DNA of 64,000 nucleotides from Cycas panzhihuaensis (lineage: Eukaryota; Cycadophyta): assembly GCA_023213395.1 (NCBI GenBank), contig CM041465.1, positions 205,165,741-205,229,740 of the forward strand, written 5' to 3'. The position numbers were made by a program, and so were the translations under genes. A model generated the notes under the pieces. It was not told the DNA's origin and did not search any database. It saw only the letters and a program-made list of their open reading frames with translations. Positions 46,691-58,113 of this stretch are shown here, piece after piece. The stretch's first letter is position 1. Every line of letters starts with the position of its first letter.

Positions 46691-47170
46691 ATATGTTGAA
46701 CACTTTGCAGGTGATACATGGGTATAAGTGTTATAACTAAGACCCTTTGTAGGGGCTCATTGTAGGGCCCTCGGTGGAGGGTCTAGGAGGTCAGCGACCC
46801 CCCAGGTGGGGGTTTGGGGGTGGAAGCTCTCGAGAAAAATTTTTGGGTCTTTCATGGGAGCCTTTGTTGGCCCATGGTTTAGGTCCATTGTATTGTAAAA
46901 CTACAAAATTATATCTTGTAATGTTGTGTCTATATATTCTTATGTAATGGCACATGTAACATAATGATATGGTAGATGAGCTGAGTAGAAGAGTTGGGGT
47001 TTATTCATCTCTATAATTCTTTAGTTATTGCTTAGATTAATAAAAGGTCTATGCTTAAACCTAAATCCCTTAGTGTTCTTTGTTGAGTGCTTTATTTGTC
47101 TATATTATTTATTCTTTGTATGGTTTAAAGTTCTATTATCACATTGCTTCTATGGTTATATTTTTCTCTT
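46690..47170 (+). repeat. GC-rich LTR-like fragment (single copy in window)
   Basis: A local G-rich section (GAGGGTCTAGGAGG, CGACCCCCCAGGTGGGGG, TTTGGGGGTGGAAGC at about 46,775-46,830) is followed by CTTTCATGGGAGCC, GTATTGTAAAACTACAAAA and an AT-rich tail. A GC-rich U3 or R section followed by such a tail is common in plant LTRs. There is no second copy here and no boundary could be fixed. Confidence 0.35.
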
Positions 47171-47176
47171 TAATAC

Positions 47177-47471
47177 ATACACATATATATATACACACAC
47201 ACACACACACATACACACACACACACACATACATACATATATACATACACACATACACACATACATACATAGATATATACATACATACATACATATATAT
47301 ATATACATATACATATACACATACACATACACATACATACATATACATATACATACATACATACATATATATACATACACATATATACATATATATATAC
47401 ATATATACATATACATATACATATACATACACACACACACACACATATATATATATACACACATGTATATG

Positions 47472-47506
<35 letters not shown>

Positions 47507-47584
47507 ATACATATACATGTACATGTATATATATACATATACATACATATACATATACATGTATATATATATATATATACATAC

Positions 47585-47633
<49 letters not shown>

Positions 47634-47717
47634 CATATATATATACATACATACATATATATATGTATATATATATGTAGATATATGTACATATATACAT
47701 ATATATATACATATATC

Positions 47718-47790
<73 letters not shown>

Positions 47791-47865
47791 GTATATGTAT
47801 ATGTATGTATGTGTGTGTGTGTATGTGTGTATGTGTGTATGTATGTGTATGTGTGTGTATGTGTG
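47177..47865. repeat. Compound (CA/TA/TG)n microsatellite
   Basis: Nearly 690 bases of mixed TACA, CACA, TATA and TGTG units with strand-symmetric blocks. Very long frames run through it in all directions (up to about 285 codons of His/Thr/Tyr/Ile or Val/Cys/Met/Tyr repeats); these are composition artefacts. The LTR element at 47,866 begins directly in the TG-rich end. Confidence 0.97.
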
Positions 47866-48259
47866 TGTAAGGAGAATAGGGCAGAGCATAGAATAATATT
47901 CAATAGATCAATAGATCAATACATTGTTGTAGCATAAACACATGAAACTTCTATATTTAATCCATTGTGAGAAGTGAGCATTACAAATTTCCCAAATGAA
48001 GGCAGTGTCTAAAGACACCAGAGTTGCACACCCCTCAATATTTATAATTTTGGGGGAGAAGAGAAACTCTTCAATCCCTGGAATTTAAATTAATAATAAA
48101 ATAATACTAACTTAACTCAAATGAAACTAACTCAAATTAACATTAACTTACCTTAACTTACCTACATATGTTGAGCACCCACATGTGTAAAATGATGTTG
48201 ATGAGATGTACAATCCTAGTTGGAAGGTGGGAGTGGAGTGATAACGATTAACTCCAACA
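47866..48259 (-). repeat. 3' LTR (copy B) of the non-autonomous element
   Basis: It pairs with 60,884-61,266 nearly base for base over long stretches. The minus-strand start TGTTGGAGTTAATC is intact at 48,259. The left edge runs into the TG microsatellite, so it is uncertain by several bases. Confidence 0.85.
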
Positions 48260-48996
48260 TTCTTCCCCTTAATAGTCATCATGAATACTTGTATATTCTC
48301 CTTGAACTTATGGAACTTGTATTTGAAAAAAACTTTGAAATTCTGATCTTGATCTTTATCAACTCTTCTCATCCTTATAGCTACATATGTCTCTTTACCA
48401 TAGAATGATATAAAAAAATTGTAAGTAAATGATGCTTGACTTGTATAAAAAAGAATAAGTACAACTTTGACTTTAACTTCTAGAAATTTAACTTTGATTG
48501 TCATATCATTAGGTCTATTTTCTTTCATATCATAAGATTCATTCTACATCATATCATAAGATTCATTCTCCATCATGTCATAATCTTCATTCTCTCCCTC
48601 AAATGGAGGATCAAGTACTTGTGTAGCAAGTTGGTTATGTATTTGATCTGAATCTTCATAGGTGTTATTATTATAATTCACATATTCTATCACCTGTCTC
48701 ATATGCTCATCAAAAATATCATCAAATACATGGAGGGTATCTCCCCCATAAGTGGAAATCAAAACATCCTAAATAGATTTAGAAGTAGTTAATTTATAAA
48801 CATTTGAAAAAACATCATCATTCATAGTGCAAAATAATAAACCTAATGCTTCATTGTCCTTTCTAAAATTCTCTTTAATACTTAAATCACATTCATGTTG
48901 TAAATATTTCAAAAGGTTATCTGCAATAAAATAATCTTGCATAGTTCTATACCATAGTAAAAAATTTTACCCATTAAATATAGGAAATTGTGTCAT
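48148..48996 (-). pseudogene. Copia-type gag of the non-autonomous element
   Basis: From 48,996 the frame reads MTQFPIFNG, NFLLWYRTMQDYFIADN, DNEALGLLFCTMNDDVFSNV and a DVLISTYGGD block, all standard Copia gag motifs (F-G-NF--W---M, A---I---+-D-VF, W--L---Y-GD). One TAA and one TAG interrupt it (the latter where Trp is expected). From 48,762 it goes on with FDEHMRQVIEYVNY and an acidic GENEDYDMMENES segment, then at 48,528 a Lys-rich piece. The open frame runs through the purine tract into the LTR. The same arrangement occurs in copy C, so a gag-only coding part is a family trait and not a random deletion. No zinc knuckle is evident. Confidence 0.65.
48260..48270 (-). promoter_or_regulatory. 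Polypurine tract of the non-autonomous element
   Basis: TTCTTCCCCTT on the plus strand is AAGGGGAAGAA on the minus strand, directly before the 3' LTR. Copy C has AACTCCTCCTT in the same place (272-282). Confidence 0.75.
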
Positions 48997-48999
48997 TTT

Positions 49000-49715
49000 A
49001 TCAAAGAAACTTTAGTATATAAAAATATGTTTTTATCAAATCAAATAAAGTCAATAAGTGACTAAACTTATATGATGTCAAATATACTTTTCAAAAGAAA
49101 TATAATGCCTTTTGAAAATAAATGAACTAAATGTAATAAAGAAATAATAAATATAGAATCAACTTTGAAAACATATATCAATATCCTTTTAACGATATAA
49201 ATTTGAAATAAGACCTTAATCTTTGGATTTTCTTCAAATAAATAAATGTAAATTCTCAATGCAATAAATCCTTAGCCTTAATGATAATATATAATACTAA
49301 AAAAACTAAAATATATATATATTTTACTTTGAAAGATAAGGAGTATGAAGAAACTTTTTAAGAGAATGGTTAGAGGACAACCTCAAGTTTGGTTGCTTTA
49401 AAAGTATACTAAACGATGTTAGAAGAATATGAAACTTCACCGGTATGAACATTAATAAAATATGAATCTAATGGAACTGACTATTTTGAAAACAGGTTCC
49501 TATAAGTCAAGTTTGAATGATTTAAATGTACAGGCATCCTTTTGAGGTATAACATGAGCAGAGAGCTTAAAAAATTTATAAAAATGTTAATAAAACTTTA
49601 TATAATGATGTAAAAAGATAAAATATATCTTAGAGTGCTGCTTAATATGTTTTTAATTGAAAATTTTAAGAAATATATATAAAAAATATGTAAATATGGT
49701 AGATTTGAGGGTATT
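49000..49715 (-). other. Leader of the non-autonomous element, part left of the LINE; no gene seen
   Basis: AT-rich sequence without recognisable coding content. It continues, after removal of the LINE, at 56,101. Confidence 0.5.
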
Positions 49716-49733
49716 AAGTACCTCAACTTTGAT
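49716..49733. repeat. 18-bp target duplication of the LINE, left copy
   Basis: AAGTACCTCAACTTTGAT here is identical to 56,083-56,100. Length and perfect identity fit target-primed reverse transcription of a relatively young LINE insertion. Confidence 0.95.
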
Positions 49734-50253
49734 GGAAGTGTTAGCTCGGTGGCGAGGAAGGCGAACGGCGAGGCGAACGACGAACAGAGAACCCTAATTG
49801 ATCCATAGGAAGCATCGATCCACTTGGCCCTAGCGGCTACAGCTAGGGCTTCACAGACGGGGTTCCCCAATCGATAGGGTATGGCAGGCGTCCAAGCTTG
49901 GGTTGGGTGATAGATAGAAAACCAAGGCAGATTGGGAATCCCCAGATCCAGATCTAGGGAGAGGAGGTGGCGTCGACGGGGTTGCCGGGGCAGATTTTCC
50001 AAGGGAGGACAGAGGCGTCTTTGGTAGAAATCAAGGAAGGGCGAGGTTTTGCCAGAGAATATTTCTAAAAGGAAAGGAGTAATCCGGGCCGTAACGTCCT
50101 GTGAAAGTCTGAGAGGGAAAGCAAGCGCCTCTTTTAGGCCCTGTTCTGCACAACTAGGGCTTCTGCAAGCTAGTGAGGGGCTGAACTTGAGGAAGGAGGC
50201 AAGTTCATTTCTTGTTCTTTCCATGTTGTGTTATTTTTTCCTAATTTAATATA
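49734..50253 (+). promoter_or_regulatory. LINE 5' untranslated region, probable internal promoter
   Basis: 520 bases of GC-rich sequence start at the target duplication and end at the ORF1 start. It holds GGCGAGGAAGGCGAACGG-type repeats of GCGA words near 49,750-49,790. L1 elements carry their promoter inside this region. No specific box can be identified. The 208-codon frame on the opposite strand has no recognisable domain. Confidence 0.6.
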
Positions 50254-51720
50254 ATGCAAGCTACACCTCAACAGTCTCAGTCCTCTTCACCGGGGAGGAC
50301 ATACATAGATGCATTGAGGAATGGAAACCAAACCGAGCCAGAAATTTATCCCATCAAAGTTGGTAATAGATACAAACTATCAATCCCTAAAGAGATTACA
50401 GAGCAAACTATTCAATATTGGGAGAATAACCTGGTGGGAAGGTTTTCTGGTCCCAGGCCAGGGTTGGATGTTATTCAGGATTGGGTCCGAAACAAATGGA
50501 AAACCAGGCATCCTGTTCAGGTTATGGCGATGCCCAAAGGCTGTGTACTTTTTAGGTTTGCTACCCAGGAGGACCTGATATTAATCCTGCTCAAATCTCC
50601 TTGGATGTTCGGGAGAAAGGCCATGACAGTGGAAAAGTGGAGCCCTGACTTCGATCCTGGGAGCCTGGTGATCAAACAAGCCCCGATCTGGGTGTAGATG
50701 CCTGGGCTTCCCTTGCACTTCTAGAATTCAGTGGCAGTTAAAGGGGCGGCCAGGATGATAGGGCCTCTTTTGGCAACAGATTCAGCAACTAGACATAGAT
50801 CCCGCCTCATGAACGCAAGATTCTGCGTATTAGCTAGATTGGATAGTGAGCTCCCAGAAGAGATCGAGATTGAATCTGACGGGAGGTCAATTATTCAAAG
50901 TTTATACTATGAAGTGGAAGGCTTCAAGTGTGACAAGTGTAAAATCTGGGGGCACCTTTCGTCCTGGTGCCCAGGAGTCCCTGCTAGGGAGGAAAATCAG
51001 GTGGAAGCCAAAGGGAAGGAGGGCGTTGATGCTGGAGGGATCAGGGAGGAGAGCTCAGGTTTAGGTCCCACAGAGATTGGCAAGGTTGGGGCCAATCCAG
51101 GATGTACAACCGCAAGCCCATCTAGCGGTTTGGCTTCGGGGGCGGTGAAGGATCTAGATTTGGATTGCCCCCCAGGCGCTGGGGTAAAGCTTGATGAGGG
51201 GGCTATTTTAGGTGAAGGAGATTTGGGGGCTCTCAGGGGGGATAAGGGAGGGGACCCAGAAGTTGTTCGCCCTGTCCCTGTTAATGAAGGGGATCCCCTA
51301 GCTTCCCCGCAGGTTGTCGGGAGCTCGAAGGGAGATGGTGAGCTTTCCATTACGCCAACTCTGGCTCAGGCCATGAAGACTATTAACTGGGACTTAGAGG
51401 ATGACCTCTTAGAGCCGGAGGAAGGTTCCCGGGAAACCCCAGAGGTGGGGGGTCTGAGTATGGATGTAGCTACAACTTCTTCTGGTGCCAGGGCTAGGGT
51501 CATGGACCAGGAGAAGGGTGGAGGGGGGATCCGTAGATGGGTATCCAAACCGGAGTAGAAGAAGGCTCCAGATTTTTGGGTGGAGAAGAAGGTGGGCAAG
51601 CCTCCTAAGAAGACGACGAGAGAGAAGGATACTCAAGCTCAGATTGATATGGGCCTACAGAGCACGTTAAAGGAAGGGGGGGTACTAGAGGGTCCCACCC
51701 TTAGAAGTAGAAAGGTTTGA
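50254..51720 (+). pseudogene. LINE ORF1 protein (DUF4283 and zinc knuckle)
   Basis: 488 codons from ATG at 50,254 to TGA at 51,718. Residues about 25-150 form a DUF4283-like RNA-binding domain (ending in KSPWMFGRKAMTVEKWSPDF). The PIWV--MPGLPLHF-NS block follows and contains two stops (50,695 and 50,722, the second where Trp is expected). A single zinc knuckle follows (CDKCKIWGHLSSWCPG, residues about 228-243). The rest is a low-complexity Gly/Pro/Glu-rich tail with a third stop at 51,556. The protein would coat LINE RNA. The start is supported by the GC-rich leader ending just before it. Confidence 0.9.
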
Positions 51721-51741
51721 GGTGGAGCCGTAGGGGTTTCC

Positions 51742-54700
51742 ATGAAAGTCATATCATAGAACATTAGGGGCCTTAACGCCCCTTCTAAACAGCGTCTAGT
51801 TAGGACTGTAAGGATGAGGAATGAGGCGGATATTATCCTCTTACAAGAGACTAAATTGGATCAGGCAAAGGAGAACGAGGTGCTCAAAAAGATTTGGAGT
51901 AGGGGAGAAGGTAGAACGGTAGCAGGTCAGGCTGGATCTCGAGGGTTGGTTTCCCTCTGGAATCCAAATAAGTGGAAAGCCCACTTGGTAAGACAGCAAG
52001 AGCACTTCTTAACAGTGGGCCTGGTTAGTTTGTGGTCCAACAAAGAGTTCTGGATCACTAACGTCTATGCCCCCACAACTGAGGGGGGTAGGAAGTTATT
52101 ATGGGAAAGACTGGTGGAGTCCCATAAGGACTAGGACAGCCCCTGGTTGGTGGCGGGGGACTTCAATACACCTTTGTGTCTAGAAGAGAAATCTGGCGGG
52201 CATTCCAGTTGGACCAGAAGTATGTCTGACCTTGGAGATTTCCTTCAAGTGGGAGGCTTGATGGATGTCCCCCTTGGTGGGGCAAGGTTTACATGGTCTA
52301 ACAGGCGTTTAGGCCATAATCACATCCAAAGCAGATTGGATAGGGTGCTAATTAACTATGAGTGGTCTTGTCATATCGAAGGAACCAAAGTAGTGGCTCT
52401 TCCGAAAATAGGCTTGGATCACACTCCTTTACTGTTCGAAGGAATCGACCCTGGAAATCATAAAGGGGCCCCTTTCCGTTTTGAACTTATGTGGCAAAGA
52501 CACCCGGATCTTAAGGATTGGATTAGTGAGTGGTGGGGTGTTAGAGTTCATGGTTCTGCTATGTATAAGTTCTCCAGGAAGTTAAATTGGGTCAAAAGAC
52601 AAGTTAAGATCTGGAACAAGGAGATTTTTGGAAACATATTTGAAGATAAAGCTGCCTTGTTATCGGAGCTTAATCGGATCAAGGACAGGATAGAAGTGGA
52701 AGGCAGGACCCAGATCCTGGACCATTTGGAGCATAGCACCTCAAGAATACTAGATGAGGTGCTGGCTAGGGAGGAGATTCACCGAAGGCGAAGTCCGTGG
52801 AGGCGGTGGTTAAGGGAAGGGGATAGGAACACCAAGTTTTTTCACATGTCCACTTTGAAGCACAGAGCCCACAACAGGATTAGTAAACTCCGTAGTAAGG
52901 ATGGGGTGCTTCATGAGTTGGAGGATCAATTTGGGGGCATTGCGATGGATTATTTTAAGGATCTTTTCACAGAGCCTGGATGTCAGGATCTAGGGCTTAG
53001 GGAAGGTCTTTTGCATCTCATCCTGAATGTGATCTCTGAGGCGTTAAACAACAAGTTGTTGGAGCCGTTTTCTCAGAAAGAAGTTGAGCTTGCTCTATTT
53101 AGTATGGGGAGAGATAAGGCTCCTGGACCGGATGGGTTCCCACCTGGTTTTTTCTAGGACTATTGGGAGCTTATAAAGGAAGATTTATTATCAGCGTTAA
53201 ATGAATTCTTCCTCAAACGGACCATCCTAAAAGAGTGGCAGGCTACCTTCCTAGTTCTGATACCTAAGAAGGAGGGAGCGGAAGCGATGGAGGACTTCAG
53301 GCCAATTAGTCTATGCAATGTTAAATATAAGATTTTAGCGAAAGTCCTAGCAAATCGTTTAAGGGAGACCCTCCCTGTTATTATATCACAAAATCAAGAT
53401 GGCTTTGTTAAGGGAAGGCAAATTATGGACGGCATTATTACAGTCCATGAAACTTTGCACTCGACCTTCCAGAGGAAAGAAGCAGGGATGATTATCAAAA
53501 CTGATATGTCCAAGGCCTACGACAGGGTGGCCTGGGATTGTCTTTTGGACTGCCTAAAAGTGTTTGGTTTTGGGGAGGTCTGGAGGGACTAGATGAAGTG
53601 CTGCATCTCTAAGGTTTCGTTCTCAGTGATCATAAACGAGAGATCTACCCCATTTGTGCCTGGATTTAGGGGATTAAGACAAGGCGATCCTCTCTCGCCC
53701 TTTCTATTTATAATCATGGCTGAGCTGTTAGGGAGAGCTACTCTGGAGGCCCAGAGGCTAGGATGGATTAAAGGCCTGAAGGCCACCTCTATACTGGACA
53801 ACGTTGTTCATCATCAGTTTGTGGATGACAATATCTTTTTGGGCAAGGCATCCTTGGAGGAGGCAAGGGCTTTTAAAGAAGGTCTTCAGGTTTATGAAAA
53901 AGCTACCAACCAGAAAATCAATCTGGGGAAGAGTTCAGTTTTCTTCATCAACACTCCAGACAGACACCAGAGGAGGATCAGTAGGATCTTGGAGATCCCT
54001 CGCAGATCCCTCCCAGCTTCATATCTGGGTATGACCCTCTTCGTGGGGAAGGGGAGGAAGACCATGTGGGACTCTGTAGTGAGCAGATTCAATAGAAAAT
54101 TGGAAGGGTAGAAAGGGACACTTCTTAGCTGGGTAGGTAAAATCCAGCTAGTGGCTGCCTCCCTCCAGAGTATCCTTGTGTACCAGATGTCTGTCTTCAA
54201 ATTGCCAGAAAAGGTAACCTCTACACTAGAGGGTATTATGAGGAGATTTCTTTGGTGTGGGGTAGAGGTTAAAAAGAGATTCCACTTAGTGTCTTGGGAG
54301 AAAGTGTGTAAACCTAGATGGGTGGGTGGGCTCAATGTTAGAAGACTGGGCCTCTTCAATACAGCGCTCCTGGCCAAGATAGGATGGAGACTCTTTAAGG
54401 AAGCAGATTCGTTGTGGGGGAGTATCATGGTGAGAAAATACCTTAGAGGTGATCATTTCTTGGTGGGGGAGGCCCCTTGCTCTGAGGGTTCACCAATATG
54501 AAAAGCCATCTACTCTACAAGGTTTATCCTGCAAGAAGGAGTGCGTTGGAAGCTGGGAAACGGGGAGTGCATAAGATTCTAGGAAGATAAATGGAGCGGC
54601 CCCTCTAAACTAGAGGATCTGCCTAATATTAGAGCTTTGAAGAGGGACTGTGAGATCCGCTATGGGAACTTAGTCAAGCATTACTGGACTGGGCAGCAAA

Positions 54701-55950
54701 AGGATAGGCTTTGGAGATCATTTGAGGAGGTGCAAGGCTTCAAAGAGGAGGTCCAGAGGGTGAAGAGGGTTTTGGATAACTAGTATATTCCGAAGAGGCC
54801 CTCTCTTGATATGCTGATATGGCCCTTAACGTCTAAGGGTTCTTATACGGTCAAAGATGGGTACAACTTGTTGGTTACCAGGGAAGGCTGAACCAGGAAT
54901 GATATGCTGGCTGGAGTCTGGAAGCTGGGGATCCTCCCGAAGATCGCAGCTTTCTGGTGGCTATGTCTGCAGAATAAGATCCTCACCTTGGACAATCTTA
55001 TGAGGAGAGGCATTCAGGTGGTCAATAGGTGTGCGCTTTGTAAAGAGGATGTAGAGACGCTGGATCATCTCTGTATTCACTGCCCCTACTCCATTGGAGT
55101 GTGGAAAGCCATATGGGGTAGGATGGGATTGGTATGGGTTTCCTCTAGAACTCTGAGAGATCAGTGGATAGCCTGGGTCTCCCCATTTAAGAGTAAAACT
55201 TTGACTAGAATTTGGAAGATGATCATGGCGGTCGAATCCTGGATCATATGGAAAGAACGTAACAAGAGAATATTTGAAGGTAAGGAAACAGATAGGGCGG
55301 TCCTGGTGGAGGAAATCGGGAAGAGCATCACGGAAATGCTGTCACCCCCCAAGGAGGATAACTTGGCAAAGGAGGAAGAAGGTATTCTGGAGAATTGGGG
55401 GGTGGGCCTCGTGAATCGGGGGAGAGCGAGGAGGCCAGTAACTAAGTGGTCCCCCCTGGACCTATCCTGGGTCAAAATAAACTTTGATGGCGCGGCTAAA
55501 GGCAACCCTGGTGAGGCAGGGGGGGGAGGTCTCTACAGGGACCACTTGGGAAAGCTAAGGTGGGCTTTTGCGGATTACCTAGGGATTCAATTGAATCAAA
55601 GAGCTGAGATGTGGGCTATGTAGAGGGCGGTTGGTCTTTTAGGCGAGGAAGGCCCCCAGAAGGTAGTCATCGAAGGCGACTCCTTGTATGTGATAAGTTG
55701 TTTAAGGGGGGAAGCAGACCCAGGATGGTACAATATAGATATAGTCAGAGATGTGCAAGAGGAACTGGAAAGAAACAGTGAAGTCCAGATTCAACACATT
55801 TACAGGGAAGGGAATGCGGCAGCTAATTGGTTGGCAAATTGGGCGGTGGCAAACAAGAGAGCTATGGTTTGGAAGGAAGAATTCCCAGCAGAGTTACTAA
55901 GACTGGTGAGGAAAGATGCTTATACTGGAGCAACAGACAGATTAGACTGA
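51742..55950 (+). pseudogene. LINE ORF2: endonuclease, reverse transcriptase, zf-RVT, RNase H
   Basis: 1,402 codons, same frame as ORF1, separated from its stop by 21 bases. Endonuclease: NIRGLNAPSK (start), QETKLDQ, GDFNTP, RLDRVLIN, GLDHTPLLF. Reverse transcriptase: DKAPGPDGFPPGFF, RPISLCNVKYKILAKVLANR, TDMSKAYDRVAWD, GLRQGDPLSPFLFII, and HHQFVDDNIFLG (active site FVDD). zf-RVT: AAFWWLCLQNKILTLDNL then CALCKEDVETLDHLCIHCP. RNase H: INFDGAAKGNPGEAGGGGL, QRAEMWAM, IEGDSLYVI, YREGNAAANWLANWAV. All catalytic Asp/Glu residues are in place. Stops: 51,757, 52,132, 53,155, 53,590, 54,109, 54,580, 54,781, 55,621 (TAG) and 54,499, 54,889 (TGA); no frameshift. It nicks target DNA and copies LINE RNA into the nick. 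Confidence 0.95.
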
Positions 55951-56082
55951 GAGTATTTCTCTCTTATTCTAGGCTAGACCATGGGCTTGTCATGGTCAAA
56001 CTGATATGTACTATCTGATGTGATGTATAGGGTTTGGGGACCTAGCTAAAACCCCTTCAATTTAATTGTACCTTATCAAAAA
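55951..56082 (+). other. LINE 3' untranslated region and short A-tail
   Basis: 132 bases from the ORF2 stop to the target duplication, ending TTATCAAAAAAA. The short A tract and lack of a long tail are common in plant L1 copies. Confidence 0.85.
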
Positions 56083-56100
56083 AAGTACCTCAACTTTGAT
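56083..56100. repeat. 18-bp target duplication of the LINE, right copy
   Basis: Identical to 49,716-49,733; the exact left edge is blurred by the A-tail. Confidence 0.95.
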
Positions 56101-58113
56101 CAATTTGAAAATTAGTAAAAACACATTAAAAATTATAAAAAACTATGTCATATCGAAGAGGATTGAGTTAGATTCCCAACAAAACTAAAGGGACTAAATT
56201 CTAATAAAAAACAGTGAAGTTATAGCAGAAATGGTAACATATACCTTTATGGTAGAATGTTAGCAAAATGGTTAAAAACCACTAAAGTGCCACTTTTGGT
56301 GATTAAACTAATGATCAAAATGAATTCTAAAAAATAAAATAAAAGGTGGGTAATGAATTTTATTGAATGTAAATCATTATAGAAAAATTTAGTTAGAAAA
56401 TAGATTTCCGGTAATAAAATATAATCAGTTCAAAAAATGCTTTTGTAAAAAGTTTTAAAAAGGTTCAAAAAATGATTGATTGACTTTAAATCAACTGAAA
56501 CAAGGTCAAATAAGTACCAAATTGGTCATATGATTAGTTAAAATTAATCTACAGAAAATTTATGACATAATGAAATTAGTTTTGTCAGAAACTGATAACT
56601 CAGTGAGGAGTTATGGAAAAAAAAATGCCAGTAACCTTACGTAAAATGAAAAAAAAAGAAAAAAAGAAAAAGGTTTATAAAGATTGTTAGCCCCTTTTTG
56701 AAGTGACTAATGGTCACGTGAGATAATATGTAATCGGGGGCTGAAGATGAAAAGTGCTAAGGACTTTAAACGTCTGGATTTGAAATGTTATTAAATCTAA
56801 TTAAATTTTCATTAAACTTTATAACAAAAAAATAAATATTGAATTACCGTTATAGTGAACAAAGAAGAAACGTGGTGCAGTGGTTAAAATCAGCAATCGA
56901 ATCAAGTGGAATTAATGCTACCAGACCAAATCAAAGAGGAAGGATTAAGTAAGGATTTGAAATATGTAATTTTATATATTAAAAAAAGAAAAAATAATTA
57001 TTAAATATATGCATTAGCCAGTGAAATATAGGCAATCTTTGATAGATTTTCAATGTCTCATTGATTTGAGACTAATTGATTTATTTATTTAAGACTAAAA
57101 TTTTATAAAATAAAAAATATTAAATTGAAATAAAGACTAAAACTGCCACCACCCATTGTCAACATGGCAAAACGATGACAAATCGATAACATCACCAATT
57201 TTTTTAAATATATTTGTTTATTTTAAAAAATATTCTACAATAATTAGCGCAGATCTAAGGTATTTAATGTCTTTGAAAGGTTTCAATATAATAATCTCAT
57301 CTTCAAACTCGGTGCATTAATAATCTACCCTGCTACAGGGCAGTAGATTGTGTATAATGGTTATTAACACAGAGAAATATAACGAAACCGATTATACACT
57401 CTGAAAAATGGCCACGGTGCATTGGGCGATGGTGTTGCTGTTCAGTTTGAACCTGAGGAAAATAATATAGGCTTAAAGGAGGGAGAGATGCAATACATTA
57501 ACAGAGGGCCTCTCATGCTCCCGTATCGCTATCCCGTTTCAAGTTCTCTTTAGATCTATGCTGAATGCAATAGACTTAAGATAGGCAATAAATTATTTTA
57601 GAATCTTGTGGGCACCATAAATATAATGAGGATTTTCCTTTATTGAAGTGGATTTGAAACAGCCTTCAGGTCAATGGTGAGAGGATTCGATTATGTGATA
57701 TATGCACATGAATGTAGGTTGTAACTACGTTAAGCCCTTTACTGAAATTTCACTTCTATGACAAAGTTCGAAAAGTTTCCATCTCAGCAATGCCAGAACT
57801 GTTAAGGTTTTCAAGTATGGAATAGCATATGACCATATAGATAATATCATAGAGCACTTAGATGAACCTGGGGTGGTGAATCGTTAAGCCAAAATTAGTA
57901 TGAGACCCAAAATATAAGCACCATTGCTTTCATATATTTTTTATATTTTCTTATTTACTTATTCCCTCCTTTTAGCACCAAATATTCGAGTGATAATCTA
58001 AAAGGTTCAACAAGCACAAGGGTTGCGAATGAAAAAATCATGTACTCTTTAAACACTCTGAATGTGTTACTGAGTCTCTCTTGATAGCCACCTCTGTATA
58101 CTATAATAGTAAG
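56101..58113 (-). other. Leader of the non-autonomous element, right of the LINE; no gene assigned
   Basis: The first 1.1 kb is AT-rich. From about 57,290 to 57,900 the sequence is richer in G and C and less repetitive (for example CCACGGTGCATTGGGCGATGG near 57,410), like host unique DNA, and lies just upstream of an MRG-gene fragment. It may be captured intron or promoter sequence of that gene; no exon could be recognised. Confidence 0.4.

Larger units (their letters stand above)
49734..56082 (+). mobile_element. Full-length L1-type LINE with RNase H
   Basis: It is bounded by perfect 18-bp duplications and ends in a short A run (CAAAAAAA). It has a GC-rich 5' untranslated region (49,734-50,253), ORF1 (50,254-51,720) and ORF2 (51,742-55,950). 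Its base composition is far richer in G and C than the surrounding retroelement. Both reading frames are complete in length and free of frameshifts, but carry 13 internal stops (11 TAG, 2 TGA). The domain set (APE endonuclease, reverse transcriptase, zf-RVT, RNase H) is that of plant L1 elements. Confidence 0.95.

Noticed and set aside
47028-47937. Open frames of up to 285 codons on both strands
   Set aside because: They run through the (CA/TA/TG)n microsatellite and consist of two-to-four-residue repeats in every frame; no start context or domain.
49598-50224. 208-codon minus-strand frame over the LINE 5' region
   Set aside because: Overlaps the LINE leader and crosses the target duplication into the older element, so it cannot be an evolved gene.
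50254-55950. Genetic code with TAG reassigned to an amino acid
   Set aside because: TAG is a recurrent interruption only in decaying transposon frames, TGA also occurs, and methylation-driven C-to-T change explains the bias; plants use the standard nuclear code.
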